NCBI RefSeq assembly: GCF_001641825.1
Contig: NZ_LRFH01000014.1
Coordinates: 124,001-188,000, forward strand
Length of the DNA: 64,000 bases
From: Guyparkeria sp. WRN-7
GTDB lineage: Bacteria > Pseudomonadota > Gammaproteobacteria > Halothiobacillales > Halothiobacillaceae
Direction of reading: 5' to 3'
Part shown: positions 41,895 to 52,940 of the stretch, in pieces
Numbering within the stretch: the stretch's first letter is position 1
How the letters are laid out: every line of letters starts with the position of its first letter
The notes under the pieces: model-generated
Told to the model about the DNA's origin: nothing
Databases searched by the model: none
Seen by the model: only the letters and a program-made list of their open reading frames with translations
Translations under genes and position numbers: made by a program

Positions 41895-43601
41895 TCAGGA
41901 GGCCCCTTTCTTGGCCGCCATCTGCTTCTCGACCCGACGGGTGATGATCGCCTGCTGGACGATCGAGAGCAGGTTGTTGACGAACCAGTACAGCACCAGG
42001 CCGGCCGGGAAGAAGGCGAAGAAGACCGTGAATACCACCGGCAGCCACTGGAAGATCTTCTTCTGCATCGGATCGACCGGTGCCGGGTTGAGCTTCTGCT
42101 GCAGGAACATCGAGGCGCCCATCAGCAGCGGCAGGATGAAGTACGGATCCTTCTGGGTCAGATCGTTGATCCACAGGATCCACGGCGCCTGGCGCAACTC
42201 GACCGACTCGACCAGCACCCAGTACAGGGCGATGAAGACCGGGATCTGGATCACGATCGGCAGACAGCCGCCCAGCGGATTGATCTTCTCCTTCTGGTAG
42301 AGCTTCATCATCTCCTGCGACAGACGCTGCTTGTCGTCGCCGAAGCGCTCCTTGAGGGCCTGCATCTTGGGCGTGACCGCGCGCATCCGCGCCATCGAGC
42401 GGTAGCTGATCGCCGACGGGTACAGGAACAGCAGCTTGATCACCAGGGTGACGAGCACGATCGCCCAGCCCCAGTTGCCGACCCAGTCGTGGAACAGGTC
42501 GAGCAGCCAGAAGATCGGTTCGGAGATGAACGTGAGCATGCCGAAATCGACGGTCAGCTCCAGACCCTGCGCCAGCGGCGCGAGGTTCGACTGGATCTTC
42601 GGCCCGACGTAGAGGATCGATTCGATCGTCTCGCTCGACTGGGGAGCGACGGTGGTCACCGGCGACATCAGGCCGAGGCTGTAGACGGTAAAGCCGTCGT
42701 TGCGGCTCTGCAGGGTGTAGTACTGGTTCACCTGGTCGGCATTGGCCGGCACCCAGGCGCTGAGGAAGTAGTGCTGGATGATCGCGGCCCAGCCGTTCTG
42801 CAGATCCTTCTGCAGCTTGAGCTTGCCCATCTCGTCGAGATCGATCTTCTCGTAGGTGATGCGGTCACCGCCCCCGGCCGGCGTGCCCGCGTAGACACCG
42901 CCGGTGTAGGTGTACATCAGCTGCATGCCCTGCGAAGACGGCGATCGGGTCAGCTGACGGTACTGCTGGCCACGCCATTCGGCCTGGGTGGTGTTCTCCA
43001 CCTGGTAGCGCAGGTCGATGGCGTAGGAGCCGCGCTTGAACAGATAGGTCTTGGTGACCTCGATGCCGTCCTGCTCCCAGGTCATCGGCACTTCGAGGAC
43101 CTCCTGACCGTCGTCGAGCCGATAGACCGGCTTTTCCACCTGGAACTGGGCATGGTGGTCGGGTGCCGGCGCATTCTTCGCGCCGATCAGACCGGACTGG
43201 GCGATGTAGGTGAAGCCACTGCGGTCCTGCAGCAGTCGCACCGGCTCGTCCGGCTGGTCGAGCGAGACCGGGTACTCGAGCAGATCCGCCTCGCGGATCA
43301 CGCCGCCATTGGGATCGATGGCGAGCGACAGGACGTCGGTCTCGACCCGGATGAGGTCGGTCGACGCGCTTGCACCGGACGGCGCGGCCGCGCCGGCAGC
43401 GGGAACGTCCGCCTTGTCCACTCCCACCGACGGGCCGCCGGCCGCCGGGCGGTCGGTGGCCGGCTGATCGCCCGACGCCTGGGTCGTCTGGGCGACCGAT
43501 GCGGCACCGGCCGGCTGCTGATTGTCCTCCAGCCAGGCTTGCCAGAGCAGGATCAGGACGAAACCCAGGGCAATAATCAGGATCAGGCGACGTTGTTCCA
43601 T
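41895..43601 (-). CDS. yidC: Membrane protein insertase YidC
   Basis: Inserts membrane proteins, with or without SecYEG. 568 aa. N-terminal membrane helix MEQRRLILIIALGFVLILLW, a Pro/Ala-rich linker, a large periplasmic beta domain, then five membrane helices (IAYRSMARMRAVTPKMQAL-type region with the conserved Arg; CLPIVIQIPVFIALYWVLVE; LPLLMGASMFLQQKLNP). It lies 9 bp after yidD. Confidence 0.97.
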   Translation of the reverse strand: MEQRRLILIIALGFVLILLWQAWLEDNQQPAGAASVAQTTQASGDQPATDRPAAGGPSVGVDKADVPAAGAAAPSGASASTDLIRVETDVLSLAIDPNGGVIREADLLEYPVSLDQPDEPVRLLQDRSGFTYIAQSGLIGAKNAPAPDHHAQFQVEKPVYRLDDGQEVLEVPMTWEQDGIEVTKTYLFKRGSYAIDLRYQVENTTQAEWRGQQYRQLTRSPSSQGMQLMYTYTGGVYAGTPAGGGDRITYEKIDLDEMGKLKLQKDLQNGWAAIIQHYFLSAWVPANADQVNQYYTLQSRNDGFTVYSLGLMSPVTTVAPQSSETIESILYVGPKIQSNLAPLAQGLELTVDFGMLTFISEPIFWLLDLFHDWVGNWGWAIVLVTLVIKLLFLYPSAISYRSMARMRAVTPKMQALKERFGDDKQRLSQEMMKLYQKEKINPLGGCLPIVIQIPVFIALYWVLVESVELRQAPWILWINDLTQKDPYFILPLLMGASMFLQQKLNPAPVDPMQKKIFQWLPVVFTVFFAFFPAGLVLYWFVNNLLSIVQQAIITRRVEKQMAAKKGAS

Positions 43602-43610
43602 GGGAGTCTT

Positions 43611-43919
43611 TCAGTCTCGCGGTTGGACGGCTTGGTGCCCGTGATGGGCGTCGGCTGGCGAATCGGCGCCATGGTCGGAACCACAGCAGCCGGTCGATCG
43701 GGACGGAACGTCCGGTACCGGATCGACACCACCGGCACAGAATGGATGACAGCGACCGAGGCGGCGTAGCGTCAACCAGCCACCCCGCAACGCCCCGTGT
43801 TTCGAGAGTGCCTCGACAGCATACTCGGAACAGCTGGGATAGAAACGGCAGGACGGAGGCAAAACCGGGCTGATCAGCAACCGGTACCCCTTGACCAGGA
43901 AGATCAGGAGACGGCGCAT
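43611..43919 (-). CDS. yidD: Membrane protein insertion efficiency factor YidD
   Basis: Small membrane-peripheral protein that aids YidC-dependent insertion. 102 aa with an N-terminal amphipathic helix, [22 protein letters not shown] and the Cys/His cluster [19 protein letters not shown]. It overlaps rnpA by 16 bp. The C-terminal tail after VPDVPSR is low-complexity and poorly conserved. Confidence 0.93.
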   Translation of the reverse strand: MRRLLIFLVKGYRLLISPVLPPSCRFYPSCSEYAVEALSKHGALRGGWLTLRRLGRCHPFCAGGVDPVPDVPSRSTGCCGSDHGADSPADAHHGHQAVQPRD

Positions 43920-44323
43920 TTCCGGCTCGCCTTCTGCAGGGCCTGACGCATCTGGCGATGCAGGTCAGGCAGGGTCAGGGCATCGACGCCCGGTTTGGCC
44001 AGGACCACGATATCCATGCCCGGCAGATCGGCCCGCGCCAGACGGAACTCCTCGCGGGCGATACGCTTTACCCGGTTGCGTTCATGCGCCAGGCGGACCC
44101 GCTTGCGGCTGACGGCCAGCCCCAGACGGGCCTCACCCTCGGGGTTGCAGCGCAGGGCCAGCATCAGATTCGCGGTGTGAATGCGGTCGCGGCCGCGCAT
44201 CACCCGCTGGTAATCGCGGCCCGAAAGCAGACGCACCGCACGCGGAAACCGGCCGCCAGTGACGGCGGCCGGTTCGGCATTTTCGGCCCGGGCTGAGCGG
44301 GCCTCGGGCGGCGCGTCAATCAT
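43904..44323 (-). CDS. rnpA: Ribonuclease P protein component
   Basis: Protein cofactor of RNase P, for tRNA 5' maturation. 139 aa. [13 protein letters not shown] near the start and the RNR motif in [19 protein letters not shown]. Lies 5 bp after rpmH and overlaps yidD. The N-terminal 20-25 residues ([19 protein letters not shown]) are an extension beyond the usual start. Confidence 0.95.
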   Translation of the reverse strand: MIDAPPEARSARAENAEPAAVTGGRFPRAVRLLSGRDYQRVMRGRDRIHTANLMLALRCNPEGEARLGLAVSRKRVRLAHERNRVKRIAREEFRLARADLPGMDIVVLAKPGVDALTLPDLHRQMRQALQKASRKCAVS

Positions 44324-44328
44324 CTGCC

Positions 44329-44463
44329 TCAGGCGGACAGGCGCTTGCGACCCTTGGCGCGACGCGCGTTGATGATGGCGCGACCACCACGGGTCTTCAT
44401 GCGGGCACGGAAGCCGTGGGTACGCTTGCGACGCAGGTTGCTCGGCTGAAAGGTTCTTTTCAT
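44329..44463 (-). CDS. rpmH: 50S ribosomal protein L34
   Basis: 44 aa, standard L34: [20 protein letters not shown] followed by [23 protein letters not shown] at 44463. First gene of the rpmH-rnpA-yidD-yidC-mnmE row, divergent from dnaA. Confidence 0.98.
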   Translation of the reverse strand: MKRTFQPSNLRRKRTHGFRARMKTRGGRAIINARRAKGRKRLSA

Positions 44464-44705
44464 GACGACGTCCCAGTGTTGATTCAGGTGTTGATGCGCG
44501 GACCGGCCGATCGGTTCGGCCGTCGAGGCCGACTCAGGCGACCCTATCCGCTTGAAAAAGGGGCCGAATACTCTGACGGACCAGGGGGTTTTGTCAAGGC
44601 CTGCGTCGATTTGCCGGCTTTCAGGCAGTCGGAAACCCCGCGTTTTTGTCCCGAACCGCCCGAAAATCCACCCGGAATCGCCCGTGTCGCCGTCCGGGAG
44701 CATCT

Positions 44706-44714
44706 TGTGGATAA
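44706..44714 (-). promoter_or_regulatory. Consensus DnaA box upstream of dnaA
   Basis: TGTGGATAA on the plus strand is the exact complement of TTATCCACA. It lies about 25 bp upstream of the extended -10, a position suited to autoregulation of dnaA or to origin function. Confidence 0.85.
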
Positions 44715-44736
44715 GATGTCGATCGAGGAGGTGCGA

Positions 44737-44745
44737 TGTTATCAT
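44737..44745 (+). promoter_or_regulatory. Extended -10 promoter of dnaA
   Basis: TGTTATCAT fits the extended -10 pattern TGnTATnnT, with start of transcription expected near 44752, about 40 nt before the dnaA ATG. No convincing -35 is present, as is usual for extended -10 promoters. Confidence 0.5.
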
Positions 44746-44793
44746 CGCTCCCTTGCCCACGCCGACCGGAACCACGGGAGAACGACCGTCGCC

Positions 44794-46188
44794 ATGCAGC
44801 ATTTCCCAATGTGGCAGCAATGCATTGATCGCCTCGCCCAGGAGCTGCCGAACGATCAGCTGACCATGTGGATATTTCCGTTGCAGGCCGAGCAGGCCAG
44901 CGACGATCAATGGCTGCTGTGGGCGCCGAACCGCTTTGCGGTCGACTGGATCGAGCAGAAGCTTCTGGAACGCATCCGTCTGCACGCACGGGAAATCTCC
45001 GGGAAACCCGAACTGGACGTTTCCCTGCGCATCGGCGAGGCCGGCCGCCCCAAGGCCGCCCCGACGCCGCAACCCGCCGAAACCCCCAAGCCCCAGCCAC
45101 GAAATGCCGCCCCCGCGCCCCCGCAACCCGAGCCGGTGGAGCCGGGCGACAGCGACGAGGAAGGCTTTTCGCACAACCTCAATCGCGGCTTCACCTTCGA
45201 GACCTTCGTCCAGGGCAAGTCCAACCAGCTCGCCTGCGCGGCATCGCAACAGGTCGCGGCGAACGCCGGTGCCAGCTACAACCCGCTGCTGATCTACGGC
45301 GGTGTCGGTCTGGGCAAGACCCACCTGATGCATGCGGTCGGCAACCAGATCATCGACCAGCAGGGCGATCGGCGCGTGATCTATCTGCACAGCGAACGCT
45401 ACGTGCAGGAAATGATCACCGCGATCCGCAACAACAACACCGAACAGTTCAAGAATTTCTACCGCGGCATCGACGCGCTGCTGATCGACGACATCCAGTT
45501 CTTCGCCACCAAGCCGCGCAGCCAGGAAGAATTCTTCCATACGTTCAACGCGCTGATCGAGCAGGGCAAGCAGATCGTCATGACCTGCGATCGCTACCCG
45601 AAGGAGATCGAGGGCCTCGAGGAACGGCTCAAGTCGCGGTTCGGCTGGGGCCTGACGGTGGCGGTCGAACCCCCGGACATGGAAACGCGGGTGGCCATCC
45701 TGCACAGCAAGGCCGAACAGTCGGGGATCGACCTCGACTCGGACGTGGCGTTCTTCATCGCGCGACGCATCCAGGCCAACATCCGCGAACTCGAGGGCGC
45801 CCTGCGACGGGTGATCGTCACCACGCAGTTCTCCAAGCGACCGATCACGATCGAGTCGACCAAGGACGCGCTCAAGGACATGATCTCGGCCCATGCCAAG
45901 ATGATCACGCTGGACAACATCCAGCGCACCGTCGCCAAGTACTACAACGTCAAGATCCAGGATCTCACCGGGTCACGCCGCACCCGATCGATCGCCAGAC
46001 CGCGACAGATCGCGATGGCACTGGCGAAGGAACTGACCAGTCACTCGCTGCCCGAGATTGGCGAATCCTTCGGCGGACGCGACCACACCACGGTGCTGCA
46101 TGCCGTGCGCAAGATCGAGGAACTGCGCGAGTCGGACAGCAAGATCAGCGACGATTACAACCTGCTCCGGCATACGTTGAACGTCTGA
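44794..46188 (+). CDS. dnaA: Chromosomal replication initiator DnaA
   Basis: AAA+ initiator that melts the origin. 464 aa from the ATG at 44794 ([20 protein letters not shown]). Domain I at 1-85, a Pro-rich linker (about 90-115: [20 protein letters not shown]), AAA+ domain with [15 protein letters not shown] and LLIDDIQFF, and the DNA-binding domain with [16 protein letters not shown] longer in-frame start at 44416 would run through the promoter and the rpmH gene. Confidence 0.98.
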   Translation: MQHFPMWQQCIDRLAQELPNDQLTMWIFPLQAEQASDDQWLLWAPNRFAVDWIEQKLLERIRLHAREISGKPELDVSLRIGEAGRPKAAPTPQPAETPKPQPRNAAPAPPQPEPVEPGDSDEEGFSHNLNRGFTFETFVQGKSNQLACAASQQVAANAGASYNPLLIYGGVGLGKTHLMHAVGNQIIDQQGDRRVIYLHSERYVQEMITAIRNNNTEQFKNFYRGIDALLIDDIQFFATKPRSQEEFFHTFNALIEQGKQIVMTCDRYPKEIEGLEERLKSRFGWGLTVAVEPPDMETRVAILHSKAEQSGIDLDSDVAFFIARRIQANIRELEGALRRVIVTTQFSKRPITIESTKDALKDMISAHAKMITLDNIQRTVAKYYNVKIQDLTGSRRTRSIARPRQIAMALAKELTSHSLPEIGESFGGRDHTTVLHAVRKIEELRESDSKISDDYNLLRHTLNV

Positions 46189-46243
46189 GTCCACCCGTCT
46201 GGGGACAACCGGGGAACATGTGCAGGACAGCGGCTGGGAAAAC

Positions 46244-46252
46244 TGTGGATGA
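46244..46252 (-). promoter_or_regulatory. DnaA-box-like site (one mismatch)
   Basis: TGTGGATGA, complement TCATCCACA, one base from TTATCCACA. Confidence 0.55.
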
Positions 46253-46268
46253 AACGACGCAAAACGAG

Positions 46269-46277
46269 TTTTCCACA
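46269..46277 (+). promoter_or_regulatory. DnaA box TTTTCCACA
   Basis: Fits the relaxed consensus TTWTNCACA at all positions. It lies 17 bp from the previous site and in the opposite orientation. Confidence 0.7.
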
Positions 46278-46367
46278 AACGGTCCCAATCCGTACACAGC
46301 CTGCCCCACGTTGTTCAGTGAATCTATCAAGCGGCGAAACCATCTGATAAAAATGGACTTTTGGCAG

Positions 46368-46376
46368 TTATCCAAA
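46368..46376 (+). promoter_or_regulatory. DnaA-box-like site TTATCCAAA
   Basis: One mismatch to TTATCCACA, next to the AT-rich stretch upstream of dnaN. Confidence 0.5.
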
Positions 46377-46451
46377 GGAAAACCGTCGCTTCACATTCAT
46401 CATCATCAACAGAACAAAAACATCTGTTACTGATTAGAGGAATCGCCAGCC

Positions 46452-47561
46452 ATGCAATTGACCGTCAACCGACCCGACTTGCTGGACGCCATCAACCGGG
46501 TGATCGGTGGGGTGGAAAAACGCCAGACCATGCCGATTCTCGGCAACCTCCTGATCGAGGTGGAAAACGATCAGCTCAAGCTCACCGCCACCGACCTCGA
46601 GATCCAGCTGGAAAGCGAATGCCCCGCGCAGGTCGGCCAACCGGGTCGGACCACGGTCAACGCACGCAAGCTGCACGACATCGTCCGCGCCATCCCGGCC
46701 GAATCGCAGATCGGTCTGCGTCAGGAAGAGGGCTTCGTCATCGTCCAGGCAGGCCAGAGCGTGTTCCGGCTTGCCTGTCTGGCTGCCGACGAATTCCCGC
46801 GGATGGAAGGCACCACCGAGGAATACCGGCTGGTCCTGCCTCAGGACCGCCTGCGGTCGCTGCTGGAGCAGACCCAGTTCTCGATGGCCCAACAGGACGT
46901 GCGCTACTTCCTCAACGGCCTGCTCTTCGAGGTAAGCCCGGAACGGATCCGTTGCGTGGCCACCGACGGTCACCGTCTCGCCCTGGCCGAGACCCAGACA
47001 CAGCAATCGGTCGGCGACACGCTGCGCATCATCGTGCCGCGCAAGATGGTCATGGAGCTGATGCGCGCGCTTGATCGGGACGACGAATCGGCGGTCGAAC
47101 TGATGGTCAGCACCCAGCAGATCGAGTTGAAGCTGGCCCAGCAGCGCATGGTGAGCAAGCTGATCGACGGCCGATTCCCCGACTACGATCGCGTCATCCC
47201 GAAGAACAACAGCAAGCAGGTCCACGTCGACCGCGAGACGCTCAAGCAGGTGCTTCAGCGGGCGGCCGTGCTCAATACCGACCGCTTTGCCGGCGCGCAT
47301 TACCACCTGCAATCGGATCGCCTGGCCATCGAGGCGGTCAACAGCGACCAGGAAACCTCCCGCGAGGAAATCCCGGTTCACTATCACGGCGATGAGCTGA
47401 AAATTGCGTTCAATATCAGCTACATGCTTGCCATCCTCTCGCATCTCGACGACATGCAGGTGCGCATGGACTTCGAGACACCCGAATCCAGCGCCCTGAT
47501 CCAGCCGACCGACGAGGGCGCCGTTCGGACCCGTTACGTCCTGATGCCGATGAAGATCTAA
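46452..47561 (+). CDS. dnaN: DNA polymerase III subunit beta (sliding clamp)
   Basis: Ring-shaped processivity clamp. 369 aa, close to the 366 of E. coli. MQLTVNRPDLLDAINRVIGG, three repeated clamp domains (LACLAADEFPRMEG, FLNGLLFEVSPERIRCVATDGHRLA, ARRAAVL-type third domain) and C-terminal YVLMPMKI. GAGG lies upstream of ATG. Confidence 0.98.
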   Translation: MQLTVNRPDLLDAINRVIGGVEKRQTMPILGNLLIEVENDQLKLTATDLEIQLESECPAQVGQPGRTTVNARKLHDIVRAIPAESQIGLRQEEGFVIVQAGQSVFRLACLAADEFPRMEGTTEEYRLVLPQDRLRSLLEQTQFSMAQQDVRYFLNGLLFEVSPERIRCVATDGHRLALAETQTQQSVGDTLRIIVPRKMVMELMRALDRDDESAVELMVSTQQIELKLAQQRMVSKLIDGRFPDYDRVIPKNNSKQVHVDRETLKQVLQRAAVLNTDRFAGAHYHLQSDRLAIEAVNSDQETSREEIPVHYHGDELKIAFNISYMLAILSHLDDMQVRMDFETPESSALIQPTDEGAVRTRYVLMPMKI

Positions 47562-47571
47562 GCGGTCTGAC

Positions 47572-48642
47572 GTGACCCGACTGGCGCACCTGCATGTCGA
47601 ACGGTTTCGTAACCTCGAGCCGATCGATCTCGAACCCGCCGCCGGTATCAACCTGATCAGCGGGGCCAACGGAGCGGGCAAGACCAGTCTGCTCGAGGCA
47701 ATTCATACCCTGAGCCTCGGGCGCTCGTTTCGGGGCAACAACCCGGCGGAGCTGATCCGTCACGGCGAGAACGACTTCCTGCTGCGAGCCGAGGTGCACG
47801 GTCGTTCGGCCGGCGGCGCCCACCGGCTGGCGCTGCAGCGCGACCGTCGCAGCATGACCCTGCGTATCGACCAGGAGAACGTCACGCGGCTGAGCGAGCT
47901 GGCCCGGTTGCTGCCGGTGCTGGCCCTGCATCCGCAATCCGACGATCTGGTGCTGGGCTCGCCGGAATACCGGCGCCGCTTCCTCGACCGGGTCGGGTTC
48001 TACGCCCGGCCCGATTTCCATTCGATCCACCGCGACTTCCAGCGTGCGCTCAAGCAACGCAATGCCCTGCTGCGTCGCGGTCGCCAGGAACCGGCCTGGG
48101 ATCAGCTGTTTCGCGAGACTGCCGGCGCACTCGAAACCGCCCGGCGTGGCGTGCTTGCCGAGCTGGAGGACCGTGTCGACGGTCTGATCGAGCGCATGTT
48201 GCCGGGCAGCCGGCTGACACTGCGTTACCTGCCCGGCTACCGCCAGGACCTCGAGCTTGCCGAGGCCCTGGCGCAGGGCGCCGAGCGTGAACGTGACCAG
48301 CAGGCCAGCCTGTTCGGCCCTCACCGGGCCGATCTGCGTATCGCGCTGGACGATCACGATGCCCGCCAGGTCGCCTCGCGGGGTCAGATCAAGATGCTGG
48401 TGGTACTGCTGCACCTGGCGGTGCTCGATCTCTGGACCAGCGTGCGCGGCGAGCCGGCCGTGGTGCTGTTCGACGACCTGGCCTCGGAGCTCGATGCCGG
48501 CAATCGCCGGCGCGTGCTCGACTACCTGGGTGAAAGCGGTCACCAGGTATTCGTCAGCGTGATCGCCCCCGACGCGATCGACGGTGAAGGCGACATAGAG
48601 GCCCGTTTCGCGGTCGAAAACGGTCGGGTGGAAAAACGTTGA
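47572..48642 (+). CDS. recF: DNA replication and repair protein RecF
   Basis: SMC-like ATPase that loads RecA at gaps. 356 aa. Start GTG 47572, 10 bp after dnaN. Walker A GANGAGKTSLLEAIHTLSLG, signature-like QASLFGPHRADL and SRGQIKMLVVLLHLAV, Walker B VVLFDDLASELD. Standard dnaA-dnaN-recF-gyrB order. Confidence 0.97.
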   Translation: MTRLAHLHVERFRNLEPIDLEPAAGINLISGANGAGKTSLLEAIHTLSLGRSFRGNNPAELIRHGENDFLLRAEVHGRSAGGAHRLALQRDRRSMTLRIDQENVTRLSELARLLPVLALHPQSDDLVLGSPEYRRRFLDRVGFYARPDFHSIHRDFQRALKQRNALLRRGRQEPAWDQLFRETAGALETARRGVLAELEDRVDGLIERMLPGSRLTLRYLPGYRQDLELAEALAQGAERERDQQASLFGPHRADLRIALDDHDARQVASRGQIKMLVVLLHLAVLDLWTSVRGEPAVVLFDDLASELDAGNRRRVLDYLGESGHQVFVSVIAPDAIDGEGDIEARFAVENGRVEKR

Positions 48643-48665
48643 TGCCGGGGTGGCGAAACCAACGG

Positions 48666-48681
48666 AAGCGGCATTCCGCTT
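48666..48681. repeat. Small hairpin after recF
   Basis: AAGCGG and CCGCTT arms (48666-48671, 48676-48681) with a CATT loop. There is no T-run after it, so it is a weak candidate terminator or leader structure ahead of gyrB. Confidence 0.35.
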
Positions 48682-48705
48682 TGCTCAGAGGTTCGGCCCG
48701 GAAAA

Positions 48706-48714
48706 TGGTATGAT
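48706..48714 (+). promoter_or_regulatory. Extended -10 promoter of gyrB
   Basis: TGGTATGAT fits TGnTATnnT. The start of transcription would be near 48721, giving a leader of about 113 nt before the gyrB ATG. It lets gyrB be expressed apart from recF. Confidence 0.45.
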
Positions 48715-48743
48715 CACAAGGTTTTGAAACACCGTCGGATTGA

Positions 48744-51245
<2,502 letters not shown>

Positions 51246-51308
51246 CACGCGACCGGTAAGAATCAACCCAAGCCCGCTGACGCGGGAGGCCAAGGAGGCG
51301 TCTGGACC

Positions 51309-51881
51309 ATGGGTATCGCACTGTCGATCATCGTATTCCTGCTGTTGCTGATCCTCATCTGGGGGATCGTGATCTACAACGGCCTGGTGCGGCTTAAGCA
51401 CAACGTCTCGCAGGCCTGGTCGAACATCGACGTGCTGCTCCGTCAGCGTCACGACGAGCTGCCCAAGCTGGTCGAGACTGCTCGCCAGTACATGCATTAC
51501 GAGCGCGATACGCTCGAGCGTGTCATGGAGGCGCGTGCGGCGGTCAACGACGCGCAGCAGCGCGGTGATGTTGCCGCCCTGGGCGGTGCCGAGCAGAGCC
51601 TGCGCCTGGGGCTGGGCAATCTGTTCGCGGTGGCCGAGGCCTACCCGGAGCTCAAGGCCAACGAAACCTTCCAGCATCTGCAGCAGCGCATTACCGGGCT
51701 GGAGAACGAGATCGCCGACCGGCGCGAGTTCTACAACGCCGCGGTCAATACCAACAACATCCGCATCGAGCAGTTCCCCGACGTCATGGTCGCGCAGCTG
51801 TTCCGCTTCCGTGCCTTCCGCCTGCTGGAATTCGATCGCAAGACCACGGAAGACGTCGACATGAAGACGCTGTTCGGCTGA
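51309..51881 (+). CDS. lemA: LemA family protein
   Basis: 190 aa. One N-terminal membrane helix (about 3-24, IALSIIVFLLLLILIWGIVI), then a helical bundle with NGLVRLKHNVSQAWSNIDVLLRQRHDELPKLVE and REFYNAAVNTNNIRIEQFPD, which are LemA hallmarks. The role of LemA proteins is uncertain. An AAGGAGG Shine-Dalgarno precedes ATG. It is coupled by position to the GIDE protein gene 31 bp downstream. Confidence 0.93.
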   Translation: MGIALSIIVFLLLLILIWGIVIYNGLVRLKHNVSQAWSNIDVLLRQRHDELPKLVETARQYMHYERDTLERVMEARAAVNDAQQRGDVAALGGAEQSLRLGLGNLFAVAEAYPELKANETFQHLQQRITGLENEIADRREFYNAAVNTNNIRIEQFPDVMVAQLFRFRAFRLLEFDRKTTEDVDMKTLFG

Positions 51882-51912
51882 TCACGCCGGGCGTCCTCCT
51901 TCCGTCATTGCC

Positions 51913-52860
51913 ATGCTCGATGCCTTGCGCGACTGGCTGACCGGGCTGGACCCGGGGTTCTATCTCGTCCTCTGGGCGGGATCCGCGATTCTCACCGCCG
52001 TCTTTCTCTTTCTCGGCTTTCGCACCCTGATCCGGGCACGGATCATCGCCCATACCCCCACGGCCCGGCTGCGTTCCGCCGCCCAGGGCTTCAACGAGAT
52101 CGAGGGCACTGGCCTCGCGGTCGACGAGCATCCGCTCTACTCGCCGCTATCGTTCACGCCCTGCCTGTGGTTCGAGATGAGCATCGAGCGACTGGAATCG
52201 AGCGGCAAGAACCGCCGGTGGGTGACCGTGGAACGTCGTCGCAGCGACGCGGTCTTTCGGGTCGATGACGATACCGGCGAGGCGTTCGTCGATCCGGATC
52301 ATGCCCGAGTGATTCCCCATTCGCGGCGACGCTGGCGCGAGCGCGGCGGGCGCCGCAGCTGGTCGACGGGCAGCTTCGTCGGCTTCGGTGGCGAGACCCA
52401 TCGCTACACCGAGAACCTGCTGCTGCCCGATCACCCGCTCTACGTGCTCGGCTGGCTGGAAACCCGTGGCCACGGCAATATCGGCGGCGGCAAAAGCGAT
52501 GCCGTCGAACAACGGCGCCTGGACCTGTTGCGCGAATGGAAGACCGACGAGGCGGCGCGACAGCGTTTCGATCTGGATGGTGACGGCGAGATTTCCGAAC
52601 GCGAGTGGTCGTGGGCGATGCGACTGGCGCGGGCTCAGGCGCAACAGGAAGTGGGCGAGGCCGACCGGGAACGGGCGACCGGAAACAATGTCGTGCACCT
52701 GATGCGACGTCCGGACAACGGCGATCCGTTCATCATCTCCGGACTGCCGCAGGAAAATCTGGTGCGTCGCAAGACCTTCAAGGCCGGCGCATTCATCGCC
52801 GGCGCGCTGCTGCTGTTCGTCTTCTGGCTGATCGCCCAGGGTACCCGCAGCCTGATCTGA
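51913..52860 (+). CDS. GIDE-like membrane protein with an EF-hand loop
   Basis: 315 aa. Membrane helices at about 15-38 and 290-308. The central part (about 60-190) resembles the GIDE domain seen with LemA in bacteria (the MULAN/E3-ligase-like fold without RING): NEIEGTGLAVDEHPLYSPLS, CLWFEMSIERL, LLPDHPLYVLGWLET. At 220-231 lies a perfect EF-hand loop, D-L-D-G-D-G-E-I-S-E-R-E, with all Ca2+ ligands. It lies 31 bp after lemA and is probably co-transcribed. Family assignment is by recall and moderate. Confidence 0.75.
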   Translation: MLDALRDWLTGLDPGFYLVLWAGSAILTAVFLFLGFRTLIRARIIAHTPTARLRSAAQGFNEIEGTGLAVDEHPLYSPLSFTPCLWFEMSIERLESSGKNRRWVTVERRRSDAVFRVDDDTGEAFVDPDHARVIPHSRRRWRERGGRRSWSTGSFVGFGGETHRYTENLLLPDHPLYVLGWLETRGHGNIGGGKSDAVEQRRLDLLREWKTDEAARQRFDLDGDGEISEREWSWAMRLARAQAQQEVGEADRERATGNNVVHLMRRPDNGDPFIISGLPQENLVRRKTFKAGAFIAGALLLFVFWLIAQGTRSLI

Positions 52861-52864
52861 ACCG

Positions 52865-52889
52865 GCCGACCACCTCGGGGGCGGTTTTT
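52865..52889 (+). terminator. Weak terminator after the GIDE gene
   Basis: Imperfect stem CCGACC...GGGCGG followed by TTTTT at 52885-52889. The stem has a mismatch, so confidence is low. Confidence 0.35.
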
Positions 52890-52940
52890 GCGAAAATGGC
52901 TCCGGATTCATTCAACCGGTCACGTCCAAGGCATCGCCCG

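Larger units (their letters stand above)
44464..44793. other. rpmH-dnaA divergent intergenic region (330 bp)
   Basis: Contains the divergent promoters of rpmH and dnaA. Seen here: a DnaA box at 44706, an extended -10 at 44737, a CATCTT/AAGATG inverted repeat (44701-44718) around the DnaA box, and GCGATG-TTAT-CATCGC (44733-44748) around the -10. No coding sequence is supported. In pseudomonads this interval is the origin; here a competing origin candidate lies after dnaA. Confidence 0.7.
46189..46451. other. dnaA-dnaN intergenic region, candidate replication origin
   Basis: 263 bp, clearly more AT-rich than its neighbours, with three DnaA-box-like sites (46244, 46269, 46368) and an AT-rich stretch at 46338-46385 that could unwind. 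No gene is present. Placement between dnaA and dnaN is common for bacterial origins. The alternative is the rpmH-dnaA gap with one perfect box; both may contribute. Confidence 0.5.
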
